DNA of 64,000 nt, from NCBI GenBank assembly GCA_024516035.1, contig CM044967.1, positions 21,387,948-21,451,947 of the forward strand. The letters are read 5' to 3'. The first letter of the stretch is position 1. Each line of letters opens with the position of its first letter. Under the pieces are notes generated by a model that saw nothing but the letters and a program-made list of their open reading frames with translations, did no database searches and was not told the origin of the DNA. The translations under genes and the position numbers were made by a program. Shown in pieces: positions 1 to 10,644 of the stretch. This DNA comes from Bactericera cockerelli (Eukaryota > Arthropoda > Insecta > Hemiptera > Triozidae).

Positions 1-169
1 GCTTGGTACGTCACGTGAAAATTAAGGATGTTTCGTTATCAACCACTGCATGAGGTAAAACAAAAAAATCAAATAAATTGAACCAATCAGAAGCCGGGAT
101 TTTGTGAAAGAGGGACCATCAGCTGTTCAAAGTTGGACGCATAAATTTGTTCAACTCAAGATAGGTAAG

Positions 170-205
170 GTTCCCTCTATGTTATATGATCTCAGTGCAA
201 AAATC
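170..205 (-). repeat. Short LINE C-terminal fragment
   Basis: About 30 bases beginning ggttccctctatgttatatg are identical to a stretch near 19.47 kb. There, on the minus strand, they encode SLRSYNIEGTR inside a LINE C-terminal fragment. The match is therefore a tiny remnant of that LINE family. The flanks at 1-169 and 206-724 are AT-rich and contain nothing I recognise. Confidence 0.45.
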
Positions 206-724
206 ACTTTTTTTTGTTCTTCAAATTTTGGTTGACCAGAGCTGACCGTTCGGACTTGTTCAAGCTTTTCGTTCAATTAAAAAAAATCGCTTATATAAGC
301 CGTATCTTACTTTCTAACCAAAGTGGATTCAAATGGAATAAAATGAACGAATTGAAAGAGTCATTTTTCTTTTGGAAAAAATGCAGGAGGAGAAATCCTT
401 TTCCATTTTAGTTAACCAAAACGGATTTATAAAATGCTTGCTTCCATTTCTTTATTCCTGGTTAAGTTTTCATATTTCCATAGTTTATCTTGAAAAGTAC
501 CGAAACGTATTTCTTTTCGAGAATGGTGGGGAAGCTAAACTAGGAAAAAATGGAAAAAATTGGAAAAAAAATCGAACCTGGACTTTTTTTAATCCAAAAG
601 AAAAATGCGGCTATAGGTAGTAAGCAGGTATTTATTCACATTTTCTAAGTGCATACAATCAGAATAATATTTCTAATGACTTACAACACAATAATATAGA
701 AGAATCAAGTGCATACATACATAT

Positions 725-1455
725 TGATCAGATTTGTGAAAAAGGTATTAGAAACGGAATTCGAAATATTTCTGAAAAAAAAAGGCACCTGGCACAGATG
801 GTTTACCGGCGATTTTCTTCAAAAAATGCGCATAACAATTAAATATACCCTTATCTGATATTCTGAATGTATGTTTGAGAACCTCTGAATTTCCAGCTTT
901 ATTAAATTAAAAGCGTCAATTATTACAGCAGTGCTCAAGAAATGAGCGTCTGATAATGTGGAACTTTATCGCCCGATTTTGGCACAATATACCTTAGCTA
1001 AAATTTATGAAAATGTAATCTATGACAAATTAGCAAATTTATATTCAAACATGTAACTCCAATCAACATGGATTTGTAACAGGATCTTGTAGAATTGTTG
1101 TAATCTTGTAGAATTCACAGATTATGTTGCTAATGCTTTGTCTAACAGGAATCAGGTAGATGTACTTTATATTGACATAAAACGTTGTTTCGACACTATT
1201 TTTCATACAGCCATATTACGTGCATTATCTCGTTCTGGTTTTTCAAAACCGTTCACAGCCTTTATAGCCAGTTACTTGAAAGATCTTAAAAATATTGTTT
1301 TGTATGAAGGATCTAGATCCAATCCGTTAACACCACCCTCCGGAGTAGTTCAAGGCTCAAAATTGAGCAGTCTCCTGTTTATTTTGACTCTTGACTAAGT
1401 GAAAACATATATAAAAAATTCTCAGTTCAAAATGTATGCTGATGACATAAAACGG
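725..1455 (+). pseudogene. Degenerate non-LTR reverse transcriptase fragment
   Basis: Pieces of a LINE reverse transcriptase lie in order but in different frames. APGTDGLPAIFFKKCA starts near 789 (fingers region). DNVELYRPILAQ near 955 corresponds to the NYRPI motif. VDVLYIDIKRCFDTIFH near 1158 is motif A with the first catalytic Asp. GVVQGSKLSSLLFIL near 1340 is motif B, and KMYADDIK near 1430 is the catalytic YADD. Stops and frameshifts separate the pieces, so the copy is dead. The arrangement fits Jockey/R1-type elements. It stops abruptly where a foldback repeat begins near 1456. Confidence 0.8.
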
Positions 1456-1781
1456 TTATCGAGTTATAGGTCAAAATATATGGATATTACGCAGGACGTC
1501 CGACCTGTATCTCGAGAACGGTAAGTCGTAGCACACTGAAATTTATTGTAATGAACTTCTCTCAATAAGACCTTTAAAAAAATATGCCACAAGACATTCC
1601 ATTCTATTTAAGATTTTAAAGTTGGTCCATGCCCAGCCTGACTGGGGCCGTGTAGGCAAAAAAAATTTGGCTGAAAATCAATCCCCCTAAATATAAAGGA
1701 ATACGGGTTTTTGCGTTTTTTGATATTCTGAGTCGTTTTCGAGAAACCTAGGCCTGGGTGAGACTTTATGAAGACCCTGTA
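1456..1781 (+). mobile_element. Half copy of foldback element
   Basis: This matches the right arm of the foldback elements at 1782-2670 and 25221-26135: cgagttataggtcaaaatat, then a tatctcgagaacgg motif, then ccatgcccagcctgactggg, ending gagactttatg..accctgta. It lacks the left arm and abuts a full copy end to end, so the two share a junction at about 1781. Confidence 0.7.
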
Positions 1782-2670
1782 TACAGGGTGAGCATAAAGT
1801 CTCACCCCACCCCCCGTATCTTGAGAATGGCTGAAAATACAAGAAAACGCAAAAACCCATGTTCCTTCATTTTTAGGGGGATTAGTTTACAGCCAAAAAA
1901 AAATTGCCTACACGGCCCCAGTCAGGCTGGGCATGGATCAACTTTAAAATCTTAAATAGAATGGTATGTCTTGTGGCATATTGTTTTAAAGGTCTCATAA
2001 AAAGAAGTTCATTACAACAAATTTCAGTGATCTACAACTTACCGTTCTCGAGATACAGGGTCGGACGTCCTGCGTAATACCCATATATTTTGACCTATAA
2101 CTCGTTGACCGTAAATTCCAGAAAAATGAAATTTGTTGATAATAACTCCTTATGGCAAAAAATTTCGAACAAGTTAAAACTGGATTTGTTTTTTCGTTAA
2201 AATTTTTCGGACTTTTCGTCAGGGTGGCTGACGAAACCGACCAGAAACTAATATCAACAGAGTATGTCGAGCTATAATTTTTTCGAAAGGGCTTGTCATA
2301 AGGAGTTATTATCAACAAATTTCATTTTTCTATAATTTACGGTTAACGAGTTATAGGTCAAAATATATGGATTATACGCAGGACGTTCGACCCTGTATCT
2401 CGAGGACAGTAACTTGTAGCTCACTGGAATTTGTTGTAATGAACTTCTCTCTATGAGACCTTTAAAACAATATGCCACAAGACATACCATTCTTTTTAAG
2501 ATTTTAAAGTTGGACCATGCCCAGCCTGACTGGGGCCGTGTAGGCAATTTTTTTTTTGGCAGAAAATTAATCCTCCTAAAAATTAAGGCATACGGGTTTT
2601 TGCGTTTCCTTGTATTTTCAGCCATTCTCGAGATACGAGGGGTGGGGTGAGACTTTATGCTCACCCTGTA
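1782..2670. mobile_element. Foldback (palindromic) MITE-like element, copy 1
   Basis: The element starts tacagggtgagcataaagtc and ends with the reverse complement, ctttatgctcaccctgta. Inverted similarity continues inward for roughly 380 bases on each side, with shared blocks such as gtatctYgagaatggctgaa, ccagtcaggctgggcatgga and gaaatttgttgataataact. A non-palindromic centre of about 120-150 bases contains ggctgacgaaaccgaccaga. No credible protein is encoded; open frames through it are short products of the repeat. It is non-autonomous, and the superfamily is unresolved. Confidence 0.8.
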
Positions 2671-2689
2671 TATAATATATACAAATAAA

Positions 2690-2856
2690 TAAATTACAAA
2701 TTTCAGCTACCCACATCACCCAGGGCTGGGCCGGAAACGCCAGCCTTCCGTGTTCGGAATTATCTGTTGGAAAATTTTGCCCCCCGCGGTAAATAAAACT
2801 AAGGATCTCTGGCCTACGGGCAGTAGTCACAACCGTTACACCACGGAGGCTGGCTA
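2690..2856 (-). mobile_element. tRNA-headed SINE fragment
   Basis: On the minus strand the segment opens gccagcctccgtggtgtaac, a tRNA-like A box (TGGTGTAACGG), followed by gactactgcccgtaggccag. Downstream it carries the body piece shared with the SINE at 39843-40203 (ggctgggtgaNgtgggtag in consensus). The B-box region is decayed, and the RTE-like tail is absent, so the copy is truncated. Confidence 0.7.
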
Positions 2857-3718
2857 ACTCTGCAATAAATATTATTTACTAAATTCAAAGTAAATAGTAA
2901 GAAAAAATGTCTTAAAAGAATGCTCATTTTCGTCTTCCGAATTCTAAACGCCCCCCTTATCGCGACCTTTTTCTAACCCCCTTTAATTTCCAATCCCCCC
3001 CTGAGGGCGATCTCACCCAGGCCAGGTTGGGAACTACTGCTCTAAACCAACCACTCAATGACTTACTGATCGATGTATCTCCTGAATGCCATTATTTTGA
3101 GGCTCAAATTTTGTATGGAGGTTCTTTGGTATAGTCTAGAATTAACCTAGATGTGCAAAATGTGGGGACCTGGTACATTTTCCTGTGAATGTAGTGTGAG
3201 ACTCTCATCCTGAATAAATTATATCGGGATGTTAAACCAAAATAATAATCATTGGACAAGGACATGCGACATAACAGAAGCTTTGACACTGGATCTTGAG
3301 TCTTGACGCTCATTATGATTACAAACCCTTTCACTACCGTTAAATAAGGTATCTGTGCCTATCTTATGAACACGGAATTATTATTTATTCATCTTTAAAA
3401 GTCGGATAAATAATGATGATTTTACAAGAAAGATTTTGGATCATTTTTGGATCACACCAGCCTCAAAATAGCATTAGCTCAATTCCCCTTTGAGGATGAG
3501 CTATTAGTATTCTTGAATATATCTGGCTATACAATCAACACAGAAACATGTGGACTTGCCAACAGTGTAGGTATAAGAGGTAAAAATATTGTTAGAGCAC
3601 TGAAGGTGCTTTTAAAAACAGTACAAAACACAATAGTGTTTTTCCATTTAAAATACAAACATGTATTGTATAGGTACAAATTTTATCGTTTTCATATCTT
3701 ACCAGTGAGGATAATTAA
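2857..3718. other. No gene recognised
   Basis: C-runs (ccccccttatcgcgac and similar) occur near 2950-3010, followed by aggttgggaactactgctct near 3024. On the minus strand that reads like the CAG-N-GGTTCCCAACC terminus of some hAT elements, but no partner terminus was found. The remainder is unclassified AT-rich DNA. Confidence 0.4.
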
Positions 3719-3953
3719 ATGGGTGAGTAGAAGAATCAGGAATGTCAAAAATCGATTTTTTTTTCGTTGAATAAGAAGGAATGTACTCTTTTCAATCATC
3801 TCTGTGAATATGAAGGAGAAATACCCCTTATAAGTATAATTTTTTTCGATTTTAAAGTGGGGGAAGCATACTCATTAGCATGATAATATTTGTCTTATTT
3901 TTGCTTTCCTGAAAAGTCGATTTTTGACATTCCTGGTTCTTCTACTCACCCAT
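3719..3953. mobile_element. 235-bp MITE with about 40-bp terminal inverted repeats
   Basis: The left end reads atgggtgagtagaagaatca followed by ggaatgtcaaaaatcgattt. The right end is its reverse complement with two or three changes (aaatcgacttt; gaaccagg). The interior is AT-rich and has no coding capacity. I could not fix a clear target duplication (flanks ataattaa and tcaattcg), so the superfamily is unknown. Confidence 0.75.
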
Positions 3954-4254
3954 TCAATTCGTATTCGACGTCATCAGGAAAGGGGCCCTCGGGGACCTTT
4001 ATGGTCTAATGTAGCTCAAAATATATCGCGTCTCCTGAACATACAACATATCAAAAGTTCAGCTTTATGAGCCGTTCAACAAACGGCTAATAAAGTCTAG
4101 TGACAAACGGCGGGTCTAACCCGTTTAGTGTTTTTTGTTCGTTTGTAAAAAAACACTTTTGTTTGTTTGCAAAAAAACCCCACTTTATATGTAGGTATAT
4201 AAATATAACATTGATAAAATAGAAAATAAATTTATAGGACTCATTATGCCAAGA

Positions 4255-4445
4255 TTTATACGAACGGTGACCTGGGTTCGAATCACGGCTGGGTTGAACA
4301 AAAAATCTACCTACTCTGTGTACTTGGGATGTCTGGAGTCCACTCAAACTAACCTCATGAGGAAAACTGAGTTGGCACTTGTATGAGCATTATCAGTGGC
4401 AGCATTCACTGAGTTTAAGAACATAATGGGATGATTTAGAATTGC
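4255..4445 (+). mobile_element. tRNA-derived SINE fragment (gtgacctgggttcga family)
   Basis: A B-box-like gtgacctgggttcgaatcac is followed by a body: ctactctgtgtacttgggat, gtctggagtccactcaaact, cctcatgaggaaaactgagt, then cttgtatgagcattatcagt. The same order occurs on the minus strand at 40720-40990, where the full tRNA-like head is kept. Here the head upstream of the B box is damaged. Confidence 0.65.
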
Positions 4446-4539
4446 AAAGGACTCCTGTTGATGTAATATGTAGCATATGCTACACATAAATATTGTGAGG
4501 AGGCTCTTACTTCACCCTTCAACACATATTTATAAATCA

Positions 4540-4775
4540 CTAGCCGTTTGCCCGTGCTTTGCAACGGGACTAAATTTCAAATTTACTAAGGCATGGCCGT
4601 ACTGCTGGACAGCAATGCCTTTTTGAACTTTTTATAATTTTTCTGGACAAAGCGATAATGGTTTTGAGGGGGTCAATTCTGAGACATTTTTCGCTATCTC
4701 TTACCGTTTTGGCTAAACAACTCCGGACAAACAAACATATAGGTAGTCCTTTTTTCTGTTTTATATATAGAGATA
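4540..4775 (+). repeat. Unclassified dispersed repeat
   Basis: The stretch begins ctagccgtttgcccgtgctt tgcaacggga and ends with a TA-rich run, ttttatatatagagat. From general experience, 'tagccgtttgcccg..gc' phrases ending in a TATATAGAT run recur widely in arthropod intergenic DNA. I could not assign a class. Confidence 0.35.
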
Positions 4776-4864
4776 CTACAACTTTACTCTAAACTGAACA
4801 TAAAATAACAACAGTATGAAAGTTATTACATAAGTTACGCCTTAAAAAAAAACTGCAAATTGAT

Positions 4865-4908
4865 AATGCAACATGGACAGTATTTCGAATTACACTCCAT
4901 GTTGCATT
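4865..4908. repeat. 12-bp stem hairpin
   Basis: The arms aatgcaacatgg and ccatgttgcatt are perfect and are separated by about 20 bases. It could be a pairing hairpin or the core of a small inverted-repeat element. No promoter or gene context was found. Confidence 0.5.
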
Positions 4909-5084
4909 GTATTACTTTATCAGGCGTTTTATTATTATTAAAATTTCTGCAAAGATGCTGTTGATCTTAAAAAATCTCCGTAACAGAAAGACGATAATTT
5001 TTATTGCAATGTACATATTGGTATTGGTAATTTTATTCCATATTGGAACTTGAACTGACCCTTTTGAGAAATGCTCATACCACG

Positions 5085-5200
5085 ATGAACGGCGTAAGAT
5101 CTAGGTTAAGATTAAGCTTACTATCCTGTATTCAATAGCGAAATTATCGGCTAGTCATCCTGAAATAGCTTGTTTAAAGAAAGCCTACTCCAGCTCTGTC
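5085..5200 (+). repeat. Old dispersed repeat, paired with 6400-6560
   Basis: The phrase cgatgaacggcgtaagatct aggtta recurs at about 6427 with one change. Both copies continue through a similar order (cttac.atcc, then ccgaaatt or gcgaaatt). They are probably two decayed copies of one dispersed repeat. Confidence 0.45.
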
Positions 5201-5344
5201 TTAGATAAAGTTCACGCAGGAAAAAAATTAGACCTGCAGTCTAAGAATAATTATGACGTATTTATGTGCTACCTTCCGATGTAGCCAGGGAAATAATGAT
5301 AAATTTGAGACAGTTAACTTCTTCGTCCAGCGAGGTTAGAACTT

Positions 5345-5455
5345 GGTTCTTGAAGATTTAAATTTGAACTCTCGGGATTAGCTATTCCCAGGCCAACTCA
5401 GGTTGGGTGAAGTTATTGTGGGTAGCCGGTTTAAGAATTTCCAATCCTACTATAC
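5345..5455 (+). mobile_element. SINE body fragment
   Basis: caggttgggtgaagttattg tgggtagccggtttaagaat matches, with substitutions, the shared SINE body seen in the 5S-headed and tRNA-headed SINEs (caggctgggtgaggtcaatg tgagtagcaggtttgtgagt). No head or tail remains, so the copy cannot be assigned to either SINE type. Confidence 0.6.
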
Positions 5456-5528
5456 TGGCGTGCTTCGAAGTCCAAAATATTTTTTTCTGAATAAAAATAC
5501 AATTATCTCGGAAGGGCGGGAATTGAAT

Positions 5529-5985
5529 CTACCCAGTAGGTCCCTATCCCTATACAAATCTATATTCTACCTAGTAGGTCCCTATCCCTATACAAATCTA
5601 TATTCTACCTAGTAGGTCCCCATCCCTATACAAATCTATATTCTACCTAGTAGTTCCCTATCCCTATACAAATCTATATTCTACCTAGTAGGTCCCTATC
5701 CCTATACAAATCTATATTCTACCTAGTAGGCCCCTATCCCTATACAAATCTATATTCTACCTAGTAGGTCCCTATCCCTATACAAATCTATATTCTACCT
5801 AGTAGGTCCCTATCCCTATACAAATCTATATTCTACCTAGTAGGTCCCTATCCCTATACAAATCTATATTCTACCTAGTAGGTCCCTATCCCTATACAAA
5901 TCTATATTCTACCTAGTAGGTCCCTATGCCTATACAAATCTATATTCTACCTAGTAGGTCCCTATCCCTATACAAATCTATATTC
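5529..5985. repeat. 38-bp minisatellite, about 12 copies
   Basis: The unit starts cctagtaggtccctatccct and ends atacaaatctatattcta (38 bases), repeated head to tail. Copies are almost identical, with isolated changes such as gtccccatcc, gttccctatc, gcccctatcc and ctatgcct. This near-identity points to recent expansion or ongoing homogenisation. An open frame at 5403-5612 enters the array and is not a gene. Confidence 0.95.
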
Positions 5986-6159
5986 AGTAATTTATTGTAG
6001 TACAGAGGCATTTTCTTAGTGCACGTGGAATCATTGAAGTGAGAATTTGAGGTAAGTAATTAAGTATACCTACTCTACATTCACTGGTCAAGAAGAAAAC
6101 GTTCCATCAAGCCTGATCCCTGAAATGTTAAACATTCTTCATTTAGCAACAATACCTTG

Positions 6160-6275
6160 TCCGTATGGGTAGCGCATTCTGCTTGCAAGCAAGTGACCTG
6201 GGTTCGAATACCGGGTCACATTTTTCTCAATCGTACATTCATAGTGAGGAAAAATAAGTAGTTATGGACAGCAAT
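6160..6275 (+). mobile_element. tRNA-like SINE fragment
   Basis: The head reads gtccgtatgggtagcgcatt (A-box-like) and gtgacctgggttcgaatacc (B box). It is followed by cattcatagtgaggaaaaat aagtagttatgg, related to the body of the SINE at 40720-40990. Short repeats of gttatggacag follow at 6260-6345. Confidence 0.6.
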
Positions 6276-6344
6276 TTATTTGGTTATGGACAGAAATTAA
6301 TTTGTTTAAGGCTATGGACAAAAAACTATTAAAGTTATGGACAG

Positions 6345-7875
6345 AACAAAAATGATATATGCTAAGATTGCGATGTGGTAGAGCAAGAATACCAGATCGC
6401 GGGCTGAACTTTATGGGAATTCCCCGATGAACGGCGTAAAATCTAGGTTAGGTGAACTCTGAATTGCTTACAATCCGCACAGCGGGTTTCCGTACTTAGT
6501 ACCGAAATTTTACAAGAGGATTCGGATGGCTTATTTAAAAATATTTGGCTTAGGAATATGAGAACACAAGGATGCTCAAACTGCAGCTTCCCTGGACCGT
6601 CACAGACGAGTCGTTTAATTATTAAAACTTATTTTTTCCCGAAATTTAGCGCTTTTTGCTGGAACCAACGGCCCAGTGATGATACCATTTGAGCGTTCCT
6701 GTGCTCTCATCCTGGAAAATTCTTACATATTTATTTCCAACTTGCAGACTCAAGAATTCTACCCTATCAAAATTTCAGTTTCTACCACAGGAACAGTGTT
6801 GGATTAATAAAAATCCACAGCTGATTTATATGTTGAGGTCATTTGGTTGAGATTTCTAGAAAGCAGATCAACAATCATTCTGAGGACTTTTAAAATAGAC
6901 GAAGGCCACTTTTGTAATCTCACTCTCACTCTCATCTCTCATCTGAATGCATATTATCTTATTTTGATTATGTTGCTTTTGCTATTCTGGGTATATGAGA
7001 ATGTATATTTGTATATGGTTTCTGTGTACTTTCTGAAGTTGAAGCAATAAATATGTATTTGATCCTTGAAATGTCAACTGAAGTAATATTCACGTGGTTC
7101 CGGTTGACATTTCCCATGTGAAGAGTCATAGTCGGAAAGGTTTTAGTTGGTAAGAGTCCAACATTATCTGGCGAGCTTCGGTGATGGGTTTGCAGGGTTG
7201 AGTTTTTCATCTCTGTACATCTGTCACAGAAATTGCCATTTATCCATGAGGATTTCCTTCGCCGTCATATTTATGACATTTACATGGTTCCCCCCCCCCC
7301 CCAAAAAAAGTACATGCTTAGAAAATGTCCAAACATTTTTTTTTTGTTGGTACAAGAATCGCAAGTCCTGAAAGTTCTTTGGACGGTACCGCAGGGGACT
7401 TCTTACTTTCTATTTCCTCTAAGGTACAGAAAGTATTGTTTGAAAGGTTAATATGTAAAATTTCTTGAAAACTACAAAAAAAAAAAAAAAAAAAATCATT
7501 GAAAAAGCCGCAGGCAACTTTTATGGATTTCAGAGTTTAAGATGTCTAGAATGCTGATCACTCATCATTCTGAAGACACTTTGAAAGAACCAACACCCAC
7601 TAAAGTGGTAGTGAAATTAAATCCTACTTAAAGGAATTAGTAGATCTATCTACTATTTAAACTATTTGGTCAATTAAAAAGGGGCCCCGTGCTCTCGGCT
7701 CGAATACTTTGTTGTGATTTTTTTTTTTTTAATAAAAATCCAGGATTAAACTTATTCAAAAACTTTTAATATCAAAAACGCTTTGTCTAGTATACTATAA
7801 GTATATAAGTAGGGCTGTCGGCTACGAAAATTTTTTGTCACTGCGACCTCAAATAGATCTTTTGTGGCATGTCCC
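6345..7875. other. No gene recognised; old repeat copy and homopolymers
   Basis: 6400-6560 is the second copy of the repeat at 5085-5200. Runs of C then A occur near 7291-7308, with a long A run near 7478. Open frames of 60-80 codons here show no recognisable domain and have no supporting neighbours. Confidence 0.4.
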
Positions 7876-7879
7876 TGTA

Positions 7880-8440
7880 ACTCTAAAAGAACATGTCCCT
7901 GTAACCCTGTAACTTTTAGGACTGATTTTGGTAACTTCTTTAGGTGTTAGAATCAGCCTTGAGAAGTGTTTCAGTCGAGTGTGAGAGGCTGCTCCACATT
8001 CACAGAGAATGTGTTTTGCTGTCTCTGGGGCCTCTTTACAGAGACTGCATTTTGGGTCTTGAGCGATGTCCATTTGTTTAGATGGTAAATGAGGCTACAG
8101 TGGCCTGTTAAAAAGCCAGAAAGATCTCCTCTTTGCTCAGACAGAGCATTTCTTTTGCTCTTTTTGGCGAATGAGTTATGCACATTTTCGCCTGCCTGTG
8201 GCCGGGACTCATTTGGGAAGTTCTTCAAAATTACTCCCACTTTCAAAGAATGCAAGGCGTTTATAAAGCTTTGACAAGCAGTTGGGGTTTTGAATGCCAC
8301 CTCTGAACTATCTCTACAAGAGAGTATAGTTGAGGTTGTTGACATCTTCTGACTCTTCTGCTCCTTTAGCTTCTCACCCTGATGATCTGAAGTGGTTTCT
8401 TCTGAATAAGGCTTCTTTACTAGAAATGGATCAAGTGGCA
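7880..8440 (-). pseudogene. LINE ORF2 C-terminal (RNase H / zinc finger) remnant
   Basis: Minus-strand frames read ALSEQRGDLSGFLTGHCSLI YHLNK, then in a second frame MDIAQDPKCSLCKEAPETAK HILCECGAA. GHC...H..K followed by CxLC-x-ETAxHxLxxC is the characteristic end of R1/Jockey/LOA-type ORF2 proteins after RNase H. The two frames are joined by a single-base frameshift near 8070. The upstream part (STILSCRDSSEV..) probably belongs to the RNase H domain, but I do not see catalytic residues clearly. The copy is non-functional. Confidence 0.75.
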
Positions 8441-8454
8441 ATACATTTTAAATG

Positions 8455-8900
8455 AGAGTGTTCCCATTAGAGCGATGCGTTTTTTCCCGCGCGGTGGAAA
8501 TTGCATCGCGCGATTGTCACTTGAGACGTTCTGTTAAAAACGCATCGCGTTTGAGATCGCCTGTATATTTATACGGTGGTGTTCACATTACGCGTTTTTA
8601 AACAGAATGACGCTCATGGTATCAACATAGCTTAAAGTTTAAAGTTTATTATTGAAAAATACAAGTTCAGTATTCCTTAAAATATTTTTTTTTTGTAATA
8701 TTTAGGATTAATTTAATTATTATTAAGCTATCTTATAAGTATTTATTTTAATGATCATTACTATTATTATAATAATTAATCATTAAATGACTCTCGTTAA
8801 AAGCACCGGTACTCGTTATTATTATTATTATTAAACACGCGACGCGATAGAAAAACGCGTGCTACGCACGGTCCATGGAAACGGGCTCTTAGATGTTATC
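8455..8900. repeat. CGCG-rich repeat, probable non-autonomous DNA element
   Basis: Repeated CpG-rich phrases (gcgatgcgttttttcccgcg, gcatcgcgcgattg, aacgcatcgcg, acacgcgacgcgatag, aaaaacgcgtgctacgc) cluster in otherwise AT-rich DNA. Similar phrases face inward from both sides around an (ATT)n core. The termini gtgttcccattagagcgatg and cggtccatggaaacgggctc are loosely alike when one is reversed. That suggests a decayed MITE, but no exact boundary can be set. Confidence 0.45.
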
Positions 8901-9390
8901 CTACTCCTGCTGGTATATCAGGAAGTTGGATGTAATAATATTGTAAATATACATACTAAGAAGAAAAAGGAATGAAGGAACAATATTCTAAAAACAATGC
9001 AGGAACAAAAAATGCGGTCCCAAATGTAAAGAAAACGACGTTAAGCAAATGCAATGAGGATGTAATGTGGGGTAACAGCAGCCTGACGCCCAGAGCAATC
9101 CTCTCCTAATGAACCGGGAGATTGAAGTGTAAATCAATTGTTTCCTCGCTTCCAGCTTTTTTCTTTCTCGTAGTCACCTTAATGTTTAAATATCTTTTTC
9201 TCCGCAGCTCTTGGTGTGAGTAATCTGAAAATCGTTTTTGTATCATCGAGTTTTTATTGCTTCGAATTATAGAAGGTATAACTGTATTATTTTGTTTTGG
9301 AATTATGAAAAATGGCCGAGTTTCTTAGCAAGAGCAGGCCAAAGCCTCGAATCCCTGCTGAACACACGTTTGAGAACTGAACCAAAACAA

Positions 9391-9482
9391 GAGATGTAAG
9401 AGTATGTATTATACAATGTGCGAGATGTAAGAGTATGTATTATAAAATATGCGAGATGTAAGAGTATGTATTATACAATGTA
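9391..9482. repeat. 31-bp tandem repeat, 3 copies
   Basis: The unit gagatgtaagagtatgtatt atacaatgtgc occurs three times head to tail, with one or two substitutions in the middle copy (ataaaatatgc). No gene is associated. Confidence 0.9.
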
Positions 9483-10370
9483 AACGATTATTATTTATTA
9501 TTTTTCCTTTGATATTCTCTCCAAAAATTCAAATATGTTTACATTTGTTATCATATCCTCGATTTAAGTTTCGAGTTATCAACTCTGTGGTAGAAACTGT
9601 CAAGTGAAAAAGTTAGTCTCTAAAGAGCACACTAAATTTCAAGTCCCCACTACAACAGGAAACGCCAGACAAAGTCTGTTTTCTGAGACGGATGAATGTA
9701 ATGCTTTTTAACCTTCTGCGAGGTTTCAGAGAGAGTACCTAAAGCTATGTTTAAAATTAAAAACTTTACATAAAAGAATAACAAAGTTACTAAAGGGGTA
9801 AATCTCGGTGAAACGTTTCTACTCCGGCCGGAACTTTGCTACATAGCATAACAGTAAGCACAAGTAGTGTTTCTGCCTACGATATAATAAAGAGGTGCGG
9901 CATTGTAAAGGGGAGGATTTGAGCCTTGCTGAACAGATAGGTGTTGGATATTGTCAATAAAAGCTAAAGTTACTTTATAACATTGTAAAAAAATGTTTAT
10001 ACCACAGAAGGAGAAAAACTGTGGAACACAAGCGTTTGAATTAGGTTGAGAAAAAGTTTGGATACAAAACCACACCAGCTCATTATTCACAATCACATCT
10101 TCTGAACCCCATTCAGAACTAAGTCAATTAAAACATCTTCAACAAGGGCTATAAAAATCTGACTTGACAAAATCAATTCCTAACATTTTCGTTCCCCCTT
10201 TCTTATTTAATGTTTCAAATCTACTTATTTTTATTTTTCCCGGATGACAGTTTTACTTGCGGAACTAATTTTCTTGTACATGAGAACAAGCGACTTCCTC
10301 TCAAACAATGCAAAGTACACCAGGACACAACATAATGTTTCCAAACTTTAGCTTATTCCAATTTGCTTGA
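9483..10370. other. No gene recognised
   Basis: AT-rich sequence. The longest open frame (minus strand, 9839-10096) has no recognisable motif. Confidence 0.4.
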
Positions 10371-10644
10371 TTTTTTTTTTTTTTTTTTTTTTTAAGGGGG
10401 TTTAACGTCGCTTTCAACTGCCATGGTCATATCACGACGGGGGGTTTTTACCCTCCATTCGCAGGAAACTCACAAACCTGCTACTCACATTGACCTCACC
10501 CAGCCTGAGTGGGGCCGGGAAAAGCCAGCGTCACGAGAATTAGAATTTGAATGGTCACCCATCCAAGTCTTAACCTCGCTGGATGTCGCTTAACTTCGGT
10601 GTTCTGAAGGGAACCGGTGTATTCAACATGCCATCGACGCTGGC
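10371..10644 (-). mobile_element. 5S rRNA-derived SINE (SINE3-like), copy 1
   Basis: On the minus strand the element opens with about 94 bases of 5S rRNA-like sequence (10551-10644): gccagcgtcgatggcatgtt, aatacaccggttccc, cagaacaccgaagttaagcg, then gacttggatgggtgacc, which corresponds to the 5S internal promoter C box. It continues into a body (ggccccactcaggctgggtg, then gcgaatggagggtaaaa) and ends in a poly-A tail, seen as poly-T at 10371-10393. The body resembles that of the tRNA-headed SINE at 39843-40203. Transcription would be by RNA polymerase III from the 5S-like promoter. The family is SINE3-like by structure. Confidence 0.9.

Noticed and set aside
3024..3045. hAT element terminus (agtagttcccaacct on minus)
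   Set aside because: Only one terminus is visible, with no 8-bp duplication or partner end.
5529..5985. CRISPR array
   Set aside because: The repeats are contiguous head-to-tail units with no unique spacers, in eukaryotic DNA. The same applies to 45165-46120 and 50497-50935.
10551..10644. 5S rRNA gene
   Set aside because: Only the first 94 or so bases resemble 5S rRNA. The 3' part is missing and is replaced by a SINE body and poly-A tail.
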